NCBI GenBank assembly: GCA_951799445.1
Contig: OX637295.1
Location: 16,554,001-16,618,000, forward strand
Direction: 5' to 3'
Length of the DNA: 64,000 bases
Source: Pseudisothecium myosuroides
Lineage: Eukaryota; Streptophyta; Bryopsida; Hypnales; Lembophyllaceae
The position numbers were made by a program, and so were the translations under genes. Under the pieces are notes generated by a model. It saw only the letters and a program-made list of their open reading frames with translations. It was not told the DNA's origin and searched no databases. Below, in pieces: positions 1-11,940 of this stretch. Positions within the stretch are counted from its first letter, which is position 1; each line of letters begins with the position of its first letter.

Positions 1-52
1 AGTACTGATGAATGATGACTATAATACAGAAAGTTAAGCAACGTTATAATAC

Positions 53-3000
53 CTTTTGTAAGGCGCTTTAGGCCGGTTAATGACGTGGGAGGTAGCACTG
101 GTTGAGCGATTGTCCATCTCCAAGTAGCTTCCGTGCAGAAGACAGTGTACTACCCCACACAATCCATATGTATCAACCTACCAGAACATCATGAACGTGT
201 GTCAGCATCAAATACAGCAATAGGTTACTAAGCTAACCATACTAGATGATGATTACCTTCCTCAATTCAGGGCGAATCTGCTGGTTATTAAAAAGCTATT
301 ACTAGTATACGGGAGCTCATCACCTGAAAAGTCCAGGGTTTCTTCTCAATCATTTCTGTGGACCGAAAGCCTTCAGTCTTGCAGTCCCCCACAAATTCAG
401 TTCCTTCAGCAAAAAGGGAGAAGTCTATGGAGCGGCCCCAATCAATAAGGCACACACCCTGCTTACAAATGGACAGCCCTCTTCAGAATATAATAATGTA
501 CTACTAAATACACCGCTCAAATTCAAGCAACTACTAATTTCACTACTCATTTAAGCAACAACAACCAGGTTACTCCTCAAGAGATAATCGCTGGGAGGCC
601 CTGACCTGCTGCTTCCAGGAGCCTGGCTTATCAGGAGCCCATTCTCCTAGGTACTCACTACAAAACCAGGAAACCACGATGTAATCTTCTTGTTTACGTC
701 CGTCCTGCATTTTGTTACTGAAAACTACTTTATTACGATTCAACTTCAAAATTCTAAAACTATGAACCCTAATACAGATGTCTAGAGACAAACATGACGA
801 GAACTCTTCAGACTAGGAAAGTAGGTTGGCGGGGGCGGGACCTGCTACAGCGTACGAGCAGATTGTCTGGCTTGAAGTCTCCATGGATAAGACCAACCTT
901 GTGCAGAGTTTCCAGCATGTGCAACATTTCAATGGTATAGAAAATGCATAGAACTTCATCCATTCGTTCGCTCTTACTGAGATGGGTGTTAATAACATCC
1001 TGCACTCCAGGAAGTACATTGCTAAGATCAGCACAGATTGTGCAGGCCAACCTCTAGTGCGCATGCTCTGTTTTGTGCACACGATGCAAACTAAAATTGT
1101 GCACCTAGATCTCTTGAAATAATATATAGGTCAAAATATTGTATTTATTCTTTAATGCGTACCTGAAGAGTTCCATATTGACCAAGTTCGCACACCATGA
1201 AGCTACAGTCCGCATATATGTGTATGTTCTGAGCTCGTCCAAATGTGCATCTCTAGAACCAGTAACAAATTTTGCAGGATCAGCACAATAGCGAAATCCT
1301 TCAAGTCTTGCTCTAGAAAGGCTTGATCTGATATGCATATTATGGTTTGGACCGAAAGCACAGATTTGAAAGACAAAGGCGTCGGACAAGTCTACGGCAA
1401 TAAAGTACCTCCTCAGAAGGAACCCGCATATCAAGCTGCCGATATGTATAAAACTCCCAGGGACAAGCTGGCTTCTGAACCTGAAGCACCACTCAAATAA
1501 GATTTGTAACTTGCCGACAAAAGGAATCTATAAATTAGAATAATAAAATTGTGAAGGCATACAACAGGCCCGCCAGGAATAGCCCTTGTACACTAACGTC
1601 AACACTTCAAGATCTCTGAATAATCGCAAGAACAAACAACGGTGCATTTCCTCTGTTAGCTCATATTTAGGAGAAAACTGCAATCTTAACAAAATCTTAT
1701 TTGAAATTCGCATTGCCAAAATACCGTGGAAACTACCAATATTTTAAATATCCCCACAACTTCTCCTTAACTCCGGCAACTCTTACTTTCAGAACCACGC
1801 AGTGACGATCTCCTGTCGTATCGACAGCCTCAGCCATGTAGACTTGGCCAAATGCACCCCGACCTGCGTAACTCTTCAACTGATAATCGCGGCAGCCTGC
1901 ATTTCATAGTAACAATTCCAGGACAGATTTAATACATGTTTTATGAGGTATGCAAAGCGTATCAGGTAGATTGCAAGGATGGACCCCAAACTATTCTCCA
2001 CAGAGATTGATCACATTCCCAAGCAGGCTTTCTTCATTCAAGACCGGTTTACTCAGTCCAGAGATAGTGCACTAGTGTATCATTGTCTTCAGACGTACCC
2101 AGCTGCAATGCTGTGTTCTTCAATCCTTTCCTCACAGCAGACTTGTTGGAAAACAGAGAACGCAGACTCACTTTCCCAGAATATTTCTTGGAGCTATGAA
2201 TGTACCCCTGAACAAAAGGCAAGTGACGTGAGCATGTTCGGAACGAAGAACGAAATACTATGGCTTGAAGCCATTAAGTAGACTCTCAAGCACCAACTTC
2301 TTAAGTGTGTCTTCTTGACACAGACTGAACACCTTCAGTCAATCGCCTCCTCCTAGAAAACTTGATCTTTCAATTATCTGCTTTCTTAAGACATCAAGTT
2401 TTCTCAATCAGCTCACCTCATACTCTGATAACGGTGGGTCCAAATTTGTCAACAAGTCCTCTATCAGTGCTCGACCCCATGGATAGACTTTTCCGCCTGG
2501 TTTTCTGTACTCTATTTTTGGAAGTCTAGGCTCCATAAATTTTCTGTTCAAAAATTGAAGATAGATGCGAAGTCATTATAGTCCTCCAAGTAGCTCATAG
2601 TCAGTAGGAAAATTGGTGTATCAAAGATCCCCGAGACGGGGATTTCGCACAATGGACGCAATCAGGTCTGACGCTCCTGCGGAGCAAGAAAGAAGAGTGT
2701 CGATTTACCTTTGAAGAGTAGTTCCACTACTTGACCCTGCACAGTCTTTGACACCAGGTCCTTCATCTGAGGAGATAGGTGTGAGGTACACCCTTTGCTT
2801 CTTGCTCTTCCTAGTGTCAATCTCCTCTTCATCGCTAATATAGATACATTGTATGTCCTTTGCGTCCTCAGGAGCCATGTCGTTTACTGCATAAGTTCTA
2901 CTTATATTGCCATCTTTACGAAAACTCACAACGTCCCTTGTGTGCAAGGTAGCTGCCCCGTCATGATGCAAATGCACCTCACTGCCTGAACCCCAATGCT

Positions 3001-3565
3001 GTCCGAAGCTGACATTTTTCCGTGATGCCTGTGGTCTGAACATCGACATTATGTCTACTATCACCAAGTCCTTGTCGACGGTGAGGTCATTAAGGTAGCT
3101 ATTTGGAGTTCTTTCTTGAAATTTGCAGGGTGAGGAGTTCATTTTGCCTGGCCTACTAAGAGTCTGATGCACGTTGTTTAACCATCTTTGTTTGTCCACC
3201 ATATTCACCAAGTTTGTCATGTTCTTTTCATTGTTGCAGGCCACAGGAGCTTGAAATGCTGCAGAAAATGACTGCGAGGCCTTCTCTTGGATCCGTTGAC
3301 GGAATCTTTCTTCCTCGAAACTAATTTCTGCTTCATCTGTTGTGCTCTCGTAGATCTTGGATCCATGATACACCGGCGCTGCAAGGCAAATCGATCTTCG
3401 TAATGTTAGCTAATCAAAACTGCACTCCTACCTATCCTAGCCCTTATTTCGAAAGAGATAGAAGGGAACAACAGCTGCAGAAAATGTTACTCACCAGGAC
3501 GTATACCACGGGATTCGACACTACCTTGCATGCCTGGGAGAGTAACTTCCATAATACCGTTAAAC
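53..3565 (-). CDS. BUB1: BUB1-type spindle checkpoint kinase (partial: N-terminus unresolved, C-terminus beyond window)
   Basis: Spindle assembly checkpoint Ser/Thr kinase acting at kinetochores (family knowledge). Exons read on the minus strand, in transcript order: 3565-3495, 3378-2709, 2543-2417, 2207-2099, 1896-1787, 1480-1409, 1252-1163, 999-842, 657-606, 458-324, 177-53. All junctions are GT-AG and the phases agree. Kinase landmarks in order: glycine loop GRGAFGQVY, ATP lysine in VVLKV, the BUB1-typical block CPWEFYTYRQLD, YGTLQDVIN, MLETLH, catalytic loop HGDFKPDN, then DWGRSID in place of DFG, and GFRSTEM and KPWTFQVDTYG. HGD instead of HRD and a non-DFG metal motif are normal for BUB1 (human BUB1 has HGD and DLG), so activity is expected. 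The large 670-bp exon encodes a hydrophilic linker with an acidic stretch and low complexity. The last exon in view ends inside PKAPYKR at a donor; the final exon lies left of base 1. The N-terminal TPR (Mad3/BUB1) exons should lie above 3565 but I could not place them. Confidence 0.9.
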
Positions 3566-5640
3566 CTGAGCAATTACCAGATACAACAATCGATTCAAGG
3601 ATAGATAGTGTCCATGGATACGGATTAAGCAACGGGCCTACGAATATCTGCAGCAGCCCGATTCAAGATCACTACCGTGAAGAGAAACTACAAGTGTTAA
3701 ACCTTCAATACCAGAATTATCAGCAATAGGCCCCTGTGCTCCTCTATGGACAAGTCTTGAAAGTCAGAAACCACTAGCCATGGATTGTCAACTACTTGAA
3801 AGAGTGGAAAATCGTCGTCAATGTCAGTGTCCACTCTTTCAAGTCGTTGACAGCTCATTCTTGACAATTAGAAACCAATACATATCAGCCCCTAACTCAT
3901 TAAAGTGGCATCACCTTGCTCATTGTGTCGAAGAGCAACCTTTCGTAGTTTTCGACTCCGGCGTGCGATCGTTTAACAGAAAAACGTTTTATGCATGAGT
4001 ATCAGTTTCTCAAGTCATTGTGCTCCTCTGCAGCCAAGCCCGCGGAACACAGTCAACATCGGGTTAGCAATCAGAGGAAAATCGAAAGCTCGAAAACCGA
4101 AACAAAGTCAAAACTAAAACACAGAAAATCAGTTGCAAGAAGACGCTCACAAACTGAATATGCCGATTTTAAGACACAACCAGCCTTGGAATAGTCCATG
4201 CTCCAATCCAATCCCATTCGCTTCCAAGCAGTGAAAAAAAGCCCTCCCCGATCTGTCCAGCAATCCGCCTGCATGAAACAAAAGAAAAAAACTAAAAAAA
4301 CTGAGCTAGATCGTTACTAAAACAAAGTAAACAAAACAAACAAAACAAATAAACAAACTGAGCTAGATCAACAATAGAACATGCCAAGTAAGGCCATAGT
4401 CAGCTGCAACTGAACATACTAGCAAGAACAAGGAGCACAATCGAGTGGTAGCCACGAAACAGCGACGATGACATCTTGGATTCAAAATCACAGTAAAGGC
4501 TTGCTACTTTCGACAATGATGATAGTAAGTAACTAACTAACTAAATGTCAACTTCTCACTACGAGCTAGTCACCACACTAATTTACCGTGTTAGTGAAGG
4601 CGCAAAATTAATGTCACCATCAGAATTAGTGTCACTAAAAAACACTGAAAATTAGTACAATAAAGTAATATTTCAGCATACACTAATTAAAAATAGTGAA
4701 ATTCGTGTCACGCAACACTGGGACAAATGAGTGTACGAGAAATGAAGTTTAGAGCTAAAATCTTACATATTGACATTTCCAAATCTTCAAATAGCAAAGA
4801 CCTGACTCATATCTCACAAAAGCGAGCTGGAGCACGTCGTGCCGAACCTCTTGCACTCTCCCTGGCGTATTCATCTCCTTCAACCACCTTTGAGCACCTC
4901 GATCGAACTTCAGAAACACCAACACAAGTACGTAAAATGCAGGAATTCGATTCAGAGGCAACTTTCTTTGCTTTTCCGCAATTCATTTGATGCGCATTCT
5001 GCACAATCAGTCCATCGCGAGTCAGTTGGTCTGATGGACTCCAAGTTCATTTGCAAAACAGAGGTAATCAATCCCCGACTCGCTTCGCAGATACAATGTC
5101 GATCCACTAATTCTTCGATAAGCTCCTTACCGATTGAGAAACTCAATCAGACGGCACAAATTCGAATCGGTTGCTCCAAATCGAGTGAAGAAACTCACCA
5201 AGCACAAGTTCGATCGCAATCCTCCGCTTCAGCTCCTAATAATCAACTACCTTCACGTCACGAAACCCTAAAATCCTCTCCTCTCCGCACCGCACCAGAA
5301 CACTCCACCAGAGAGCTTCAATTTCAATCGATTCACATCTTTCCTGCAAGATGACAAGCAACGAAGGAGGGGAGAGAGTTGGCTTCGGGAATGCGAAGAG
5401 ACGACTCGAAATTCGAAACCCTCAACGGATGCTTCATGCACGAAAATGAAGGAGATGCGCCCCTGCCTGCAAAGAATGCTACCTTGCTCAGATCATAAGC
5501 TTCATCTCTCACATTCTCGTCCATGAGGAGCAACCACCGTCCCAGTTTTTCTGCATTCGAAATGAGCTTGAGCAGACAGAAATCATGTTGGAAACAGTGT
5601 TGTGATTCGGGTGTGTGCCGGGTATGTGCCGGGTATGTTC
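3566..5640. other. Region upstream of the resolved BUB1 exons; N-terminal exons and promoter expected but not placed
   Basis: BUB1 proteins carry an N-terminal Mad3/BUB1 TPR region, so further minus-strand exons are expected here. The exon at 3565 opens with one base completing a codon, so the preceding exon must end with two bases. I found no donor in 3600-3780 that satisfies this together with an open frame. Plus-strand open frames (for example 4839-5354) have no recognisable domain. Bases 4260-4400 and 4530-4560 hold A-rich and TAAC-type simple sequence. Bases 5600-5640 hold a short direct repeat, TGTGCCGGGTA. A 22-bp hairpin at 3787-3851 is listed separately. Confidence 0.4.
3787..3851. 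repeat. Small hairpin, 22-bp arms with 21-base loop
   Basis: Arm 3787-3808 (GTCAACTACTTGAAAGAGTG and on) is the reverse complement of 3830-3851 with two mismatches. It lies just upstream of the first resolved BUB1 exon, probably in an intron. It could be a small-RNA-like stem, a relic of a tiny inverted duplication, or part of an unrecognised exon. Confidence 0.7.
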
Positions 5641-6075
5641 CTGATCCAAGCCCTGGCTCCAGGACAGGGTATTTTTTTTAGCTAATTTTTGCTAGAAAGC
5701 AATGAAATTTATTTTGTAGGGAACTGAATATTAAGCGAGATATTCTTCCTTTTTCAGTGGATGAAATTGCAAAATGCTATGAAACCTTCAAGTTGGGGCG
5801 GTATTGTTCTATTTGGATGAATGTACACTATTTTGGATGAATAAATAAACTGTCTTCCATATATTGCAAATTTCATCCATTTCTATAACGTAAATAGCTT
5901 CATCGTCTCTAGTGAAGATCACTTTCTGCACTGCCTAAAGTAAATGAACCCCCTCCAAAAAAAATGCTCTAGGAAGCAAGAGAGACTGTTTCCTCCTGCA
6001 GCAAACCAAAGTTTGTCCAAGAGCAGTCTCTCAAATTATCAAATCCGGAGTAACAATATCATACTTTAATATTTA

Positions 6076-6484
6076 AGGTAGGAGGCTCAGAAATGGAGCA
6101 TCTAAGGGCTGGGCCACCTTTTTCATGTATTTCCTTGGATGGGAGTATTTTTAGCTCATTTTTAGACATAGAGAAATTAATGAGGAATCTAACCCAAGTG
6201 GTTTCGTATTTTTCCAAGCATTTTTGAATTACTTATGAATTTTCAAACGAGTTGGGTTGTAGGTCCCTATTTGTGACCCTAGGTCTTTCATAAACGGTTC
6301 ACTTGCAATTCTAAATAAAAATGGGGAAAGCAAAGAGAATGATTGGCTCTTGCAATCAATAAGTCTTTTTTCCTTGATTCATTCAATGAATGTACTGGTC
6401 AATTTCACAACCATCTCATGTCCATTTCACAACCATTTATAGGGTCCATTCTTAATGCCCGCTCTGGTTTACAGCCTCCTACCT
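6076..6484. mobile_element. MITE, family with ends AGGTAGGAGGCT (copy 1)
   Basis: Starts AGGTAGGAGGCTC and ends AGCCTCCTACCT, an inverted pair, flanked on both sides by TA (6074-6075 and 6485-6486). About 409 bp with no coding capacity. The interior matches the copy at 63551-63960, including the shared run ATGATTGGCTCT and a common CTTGATTCATTCAAT segment. The TA duplication suggests a Tc1/mariner-type parent; that assignment is inference. Confidence 0.8.
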
Positions 6485-7429
6485 TAGTTGTATTATACAA
6501 GCACTGAGCAGTGAGCACTGTTTATTATATCCGGAGTATAACAATATCATATAATAAAAGAGTGCTCACTGCTGCAGTGCTGCACTGTTCGACTTTGCAG
6601 AAAGGAATGTGCGTCGGAAAGGCTCTGAAGCCCGCCCACGAACGTTCACGAAGCCCTAAACTCATGGCGAGTGCAGAGAGTGTAGATACCGCCATATCTC
6701 CCAATTGCTAGATAGCACTATCCAAGATTCCAAGGAGATGGGAAGATGCCGGAAGATGCCGACTGAGAAGCACCTCCCAAAAACTTGGAAGAGGTCAGCC
6801 TTCCTTCAGTTGTCCTGCTCTCCTCCGATCCCAAGTAACTTTTCTGCATGCCACTTTTACATGCAACACTACCGATTTTTAGCATGGTTTAAAATATTCC
6901 ATTGCTTGTAGTAGTACTCATAGCTTTATCGATATCGAAGGCTTTACTAATACTTCCGTTTTTACTAGTATTTAAAACTTCGACTTCAAGAGTTCTTTTA
7001 GGATTAAGATTATTTTCATTAATATTTTCTACGCTATTCAATTATGCCACGTTATAATTTTTGAAAATTTCAATAGATGCCATATTTAATTATATTTTGA
7101 ATTATTTTTTAATGAAATTTAACCCTAGTGTAGGATATAGCATGGAAATGCAACAACCTTCACATATATAACATTGCACTAGAAAGACAAATCAATGTAG
7201 TTGTTTAGTTGAAGTGACCATCCAACAATGTTTGCTTTGTAATCTTGAGTTATAAATATTCCAACGTCGAGGCTATTGCAAAAGAACTGCATTCTTCAAG
7301 GCTCAAGAGTGTTATGCAATGTATTCCTTTGTAATTGCATCATAACCGCAATAAAAACCATCTCAAGGCACAAGAAGAATCCTTCATTGGATGAAGTCTT
7401 AAGACAGGCATGTTCTTTTCAATAACATG

Positions 7430-7722
7430 AAACTACTTTAGCCTTATGATGCCCTTTTCTTAGATCCTTAATTGAGCATGGTTGACCAAGATCATACAAT
7501 TCAACATTGAAGCTATATTCAATAATGTGAAAGCATAGGTCTATTGTGAGGAATACAGACATCTTTCCCCACTTTTTTTGCTCTTCATGTTGTTTTTTAT
7601 AAAGAGGCTTTGCTTTCATATTATTTAAGGTAATTACACCAAAATCTGTCCAAATAAGCAATTGAGCATTGTTCCTATTATTAAATTGCCTAATTTTTGC
7701 TTGGATCTTGTTAGAAGTCAAA
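7430..7722. repeat. Dispersed repeat, inverted partner at 14460-14700
   Basis: AATTGAGCATGGTTGACCAA at about 7471 appears as its reverse complement near 14600. The similarity continues through AATAATGTGAAAGCA to about 7560. No termini are defined. Both copies lie in gene-free AT-rich DNA on either side of the glutathione transferase gene. Confidence 0.6.
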
Positions 7723-9392
7723 AGAATATTTTAAATCTCTTCCTATGCATTTATTGGACATTGGATGAATAACCTATAAATTTTCAAAGTGAAAAACCTT
7801 GATGGCATTGAAAATAGGTGTTTTAAAAATCTAATCTAAATTCTCAAAAATAAAAGGAGTACATTTTAGGCAAGAATTTGTATGGATTAGTTTAGAAAAA
7901 TGTCACAATTAGGTGTAGTTATTATAGTCCATACTGGTTGACAAGGTTGTAATTTAGCAGTAATCCTAAATGTCCAAAGCACCATATTTGGGTGTCAACT
8001 AAATTTTGAAGTTAAATCGAATCTTGATACCAAAGTACTATTTTAGACAGTAGAATATCCTTGAAAGCCTATTTTAAGCATCAAAATACGATTTGAAAAG
8101 AAATTGTTTATGATTTTTCTATGGAAGATTTTGTGCAAGGGTATCCTTTGCAAATCTTGATGTTTTTTTAGTGTTAAAGGCTCTTGGAGATGAGCCTCAC
8201 TGAATACATTGAATGTTAGGGAAAAAAAGCAAATAGTGAAAATTCATTTTAAAAAATCAGTTTAGAGTAGATTTTGAGATGTTGTAAATTGATCATGGTT
8301 ATGCATGTTATGTCCTATGATTCGTGTTTTTAGATGACTTTAAAAGAGAGAGGGAAAAGGAGAGGGAGAAGTAACTCCAACTTCTAATAGGCTACTATAA
8401 ATTAAGAGTATGTTCATATGAGGTCTCACAATACTTTTCCAAAGAAGTAATGACTAACCTTAGGACTCATGACTTCAATTTTTATTTTGTCATATAAAAA
8501 GAGGATTGAAAGACTTCAAATCACTTTCATAGTTTTACCACTCTTTTGATTAAACATTATAATCTTTCAATACATAAGTAATATTGCGATGTTTTCTTTT
8601 CCCATATGAATCATAACACCTCTCATTTAAATTCTACAAATTAAAATCTAAAAAAAATTTGATAATGCTTATGAAAACTTAAGTTTTTTGTTAAGTTTTG
8701 AGCAAACTCCAAGAAGCTCAAAAAGGCCATTAGCATTTCAGGATTAAAAACTGATATGGGTGTCAAATACGTATACATGTATCGTTTGCATAGAAAATTT
8801 CCTCATAATTTCATTTTTCTTAATTCAATTTCTTGACTTTTACAAATGTCATTTACGGTAATTAAGGTAGAAGTACCGCTACCCATTTCCAACAGCCTCC
8901 CATGATGCCTTTAAAGGATGACCTATTGTTGACAATAGTTGAATGCACAGTTCATTGAAATAGTTTCTTTGTTTGTACCTTCTTGTCCACTCGTCTCTCT
9001 TCCTTCCTTGCTTAGGGAGAAGTGCCGAAGCTAACCATAATCGGTGAGTCTATGAAACCGGAATGGGTTTGAATGAATAATCCACATCTATATTGAATAA
9101 AATATTCATTCTTGGGAAAAAAATTCTGTTTTTTTTTTTTTTCATTCTTCCTTGTGCTCATGTTTGCACACAATGAGCTCAATTTCTCAACAAATTTTCC
9201 CATACTGTATAGGCTAAAATGCTTAAGTTATTGAAAATAGGTACTTCTACAGTACCTTAACATGGCATGGCAGTTCGTCTCTTCGAGGATCCATTTCCTG
9301 CTTCTCCGCTTTCGATGCATGACGTTGGGAGTCCAAGCGCTGACGCGACCCACGGAAAGAGCAGAGGAACTTGCGTCAGCTTGTTCGAATCC

Positions 9393-9400
9393 TATAAAAT
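9393..9400 (+). promoter_or_regulatory. Candidate TATA box of the glutathione transferase gene
   Basis: TATAAAAT stands about 410 bp before the start codon. It is followed by a plausible 5' leader exon ending at CAG|GTGGGT (donor at 9474) and an acceptor TGTAG at 9785-9786, 15 bases before the ATG. The leader intron, 9474-9786, ends in a T-rich tract. TATA position and leader intron are inferred from sequence only. Confidence 0.45.
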
Positions 9401-9801
9401 CATGGCGAGGATTGTGATGAATTCATCGAACTCCAGATTTCGTCGCTGCAGACAGATCATCTCTCAGCTCCAGGTGGGTGAGCTCTGTCAACAACGACCC
9501 ATCACTTGTCGTCGCATTGTGTTGATGCTTTCAATCGGTTCGTCCACGTTGCTTCATTGCACCAATGTGATGTTGCTCCGGCATGCAAAAAAGTAGAATC
9601 GCTCTAATAAACTTACTCCATAGTCCATACCACAGTACTTGAAGCTCATCTCACAAGTGTCGTCTTTAGTCTAGACTCGATTCTTCACATTCTCTGGTAT
9701 CCTCTCGCTTTCTGACTTCGTTTGTCGCACTAGGATTGTACCAGTTGTGTTTTTATTTAATTTATTTAATTTTCGTGGTAGTGTAGGGATTTTGGTCGAT
9801 C

Positions 9802-11468
9802 ATGGCTGCAGCTAGAGTGTGGGGATCTCATCTGTGCTTGGAGAGGATTGTTCTTAGTCAGTCGGGCAGGAGCGGGTTAGATGGAGCGGGGTCTTGGGGA
9901 AGATTGCAGGCGAGAGGACGTCGGCAGCCTCTTCCTGGAGTTTTCAAGGGTGGGGTTGCAATTTCTTTGAGAAGCGCCCCGCTGTTGCAAATGCATGTGT
10001 ATTCTTTCGTCTCAGGGATTTGCTGGATTGAATAGAAGTCGTGAATTTGCTTTGTTCTGAATGTTTAGCAGGAACGCTTTGTGAAGGTTAGCTCGTAATT
10101 GAAGGCACGGCGCCATGGCTGGCATCAATGTGTCCGAATACACGATTATTCGCACATTCTTGGCTTTTCTTGCAATTGGCTTCGCCGTACTCGGTAATTA
10201 ATTAACGTAGGCTGTGGAATTTTCTCAGGGTTACTTAGATTGTTTTCTTCAGAATAGCTGTAAAGGCACCGGATTGGATTTCGAAGAGGTTGAATACTGA
10301 GTGGCGTGTTTGCTTGTGCGATTGCGTTCTCATTGTTCAGGATATAAATTGTCAAGCCACTCGATCAGAAGCCAGGCAACTATGGCGTCAAAGATTCAGC
10401 TCTACAGCATGGCCACACCTAATGGCCAGAAGGTAATATTTGACACCGACGACATTATTTCTAAATGCTTTCCTCCGCTAAATTCCTCTATGTGTTAGTT
10501 AGTGAGGCCTGAATTCTACGATGTTTGTCAATACCTTGAATTCTGAATTTGCTGACCCTGGGATGGGGGTTTCATTACCTCTTTCTGCAGATCGGAGTAG
10601 CCTTGGAAGAAATGGGCTTGCCTTACGAGCCACACACGATCAATATCACCAAGAACGAGACCTTCACTCCTGAGTTTATCGCCATCAACCCGAATTCCAA
10701 GATTCCTGCGATCGTTGATCCCGATGGTCCAGGTAAACGACATGCCCAATACAACATTTTTAATGAGAATTCTCTGCTCGGAGCTTAGTTACGAAGGACT
10801 GCTTTCGTTTGCGAAGTCTCGTTTTCTAGCTGAGCGTCAATTGATCGTTCTTGCGACTTTTTCCAATTACATCTTAGAGGGCACAGCTCAAGAACACAGG
10901 ATATTGCAAAAGAATAGACAACAATGCGAGACTAATTAGCAAAAGCACAGTCTTTAATATTCGAGTGTTCGGAGCTCGAATGTGCTTACAGTGTGAGGGG
11001 TTTGGCTTGGCAGATGGCAAACCGATCACCATCTTCGAGAGCGGCGCCATTCTCCTCTACCTAGCTGAGAAATCCGGGAAGTTCCTGTCAACAAACCCTC
11101 GCCACCGCTGGGAGACGATCCAGTGGCTCATGTTCCAGATGGGCGGCGTCGGCCCCATGTTCGGCCAGTTCGCCCACTTCTACCGCTTCGCCAAGGACAA
11201 GTGCGACCACCCGTACCCAACCGAGCGCTACTCCAAGGAGGCGATACGGTTGCTGGGCGTAGTGGAGGAGCGCCTCAAAGGCCGCGACTTCATCATCGAC
11301 GACGGCTACTCCATCGCCGACATGGCGCTCTTCCCCTGGATAAAGACCGCCAAACTCGGGTCCGAGGAGAAACTGGAGTTTCACCGCTTCCCGCTTGTAA
11401 ATGCCTGGGTGGAACGGTGTTACGCGCGTCCGGCGTCTGCCAAAGGGACCACCGTGTGCAAGCTGTGA
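9802..11468 (+). CDS. Glutathione S-transferase, YfcG/Ure2p (Nu-like) class, with plastid or mitochondrial presequence
   Basis: Four exons, 9802-9949, 10341-10432, 10591-10732 and 11014-11468, give 278 residues with consistent phases. Residues 1 to about 63 are rich in R, S, A and G and poor in acidic residues, ending IRSQAT before a second methionine (M64): a typical organelle presequence. Residues 64-278 form a 215-residue core, the length of E. coli YfcG. N-terminal thioredoxin-fold marks: ATPNGQK (74-80, where YfcG uses Thr and Asn to bind glutathione), NPNSKIPAI with the cis-proline (113-121), and FESGAILLYLAEKSG (glutathione gamma-glutamyl site, from 135). The C-terminal half carries the GGVGPM, YSIADMALFPW and RPA helix motifs. 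Glutathione-dependent disulfide or peroxide reduction is the family activity. Starting translation at M64 would give a cytosolic form. The last exon is strikingly GC-rich against its AT-rich surroundings. Two decayed copies of the 3' end follow. Confidence 0.92.
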
Positions 11469-11626
11469 TTGAAGAGCGAGCCTTCTGTGCATGTGGTGAA
11501 TTGATTAGGTCGCCATATTTTGGGAGTTGCGCACATGCCATCTCGGTTCTTACAAGAGAATTGAGTGCAGAAGTTTCTTATAGTTGCTGTAAATGCGGTA
11601 CTTTCAGTTTTGGGTGCTTAGTGTGC

Positions 11627-11940
11627 ACCCGCTCACCAATGCCTTGGTGAAACGGTGTCATGCCCAGGGGACCACCTTGTGCAAGCTGCAAATCAAGACT
11701 TGGCCTTCTGTGCATTTGGTGAAGTAGTTTGCCATCTTTGGGGAGTTGTGCACATGCCATCGCAGTTCTTACAAGGGAATTGGGTGCAAATGTTTGTAGT
11801 AGACTAGTAGTTGCTGTAAATGCGGTACTTTCGGATGTTTTCGGTACGGAGTGTCTCTTCTGTGATTATGCAATAAAATTGTTTTTCGAGATTATTGCAG
11901 ACAGTTGCAATGAATCTCCATGTTTCAAAGCTGAATGGGC
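11627..11940 (+). pseudogene. Second copy of the glutathione transferase 3' end (decayed)
   Basis: Starts CTCACCAATGCCTTGGTGAA, matching the end of the last coding exon around 11395-11420. It lacks about 25 bases of coding sequence and continues through ACCACCTTGTGCAAGCTG into a 3' UTR copy. That UTR copy includes CACATGCCAT, a TGCGGTACTTTC block and AATAAAATTG, a likely poly(A) signal. It lies directly after copy 1, so the transcript could read into it. The coding part has no open continuation to the core domain. Confidence 0.75.

Larger units (their letters stand above)
5651..9260. other. AT-rich intergenic region, no gene seen
   Basis: No open frame here shows a domain. Contents are the MITE at 6076-6484, a segment near 7430-7720 that recurs inverted near 14460-14700, and a possible element at 8873-9260. 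The last has ends AAGGTAGAAGTACC and GGTACTTCTACAGTACCTT, imperfectly inverted. The sequence ATCCGGAGTA(T)AACAATATCATA occurs near 6045 and again near 6528, on either side of the MITE. The stretch 6560-6860 is more GC-rich than its surroundings but has no identifiable coding content. Confidence 0.6.

Noticed and set aside
1979..2281. 100-codon plus-strand open frame
   Set aside because: It overlaps the minus-strand BUB1 exon 2207-2099, whose splice phases and conserved kinase-approach sequence are convincing. The plus frame has no recognisable content.
4839..5354. 171-codon plus-strand open frame upstream of BUB1
   Set aside because: No domain, low-complexity Ser/Gln/Arg composition, and probably the leader or promoter side of BUB1. 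Not enough to call a gene.
9267..9596. 109-codon plus-strand frame before the glutathione transferase
   Set aside because: It spans a likely TATA box and a leader intron donor, so it is better read as promoter plus 5' UTR.
9802..11468. Recent bacterial transfer or contamination for the YfcG-like gene
   Set aside because: Three spliceosomal introns and a targeting presequence show a long-established eukaryotic gene.
11088..11650. Long open frames on both strands over the last glutathione transferase exon
   Set aside because: They are by-products of the GC-rich codon use of the real exon; no domain is encoded and the spliced gene explains the region.
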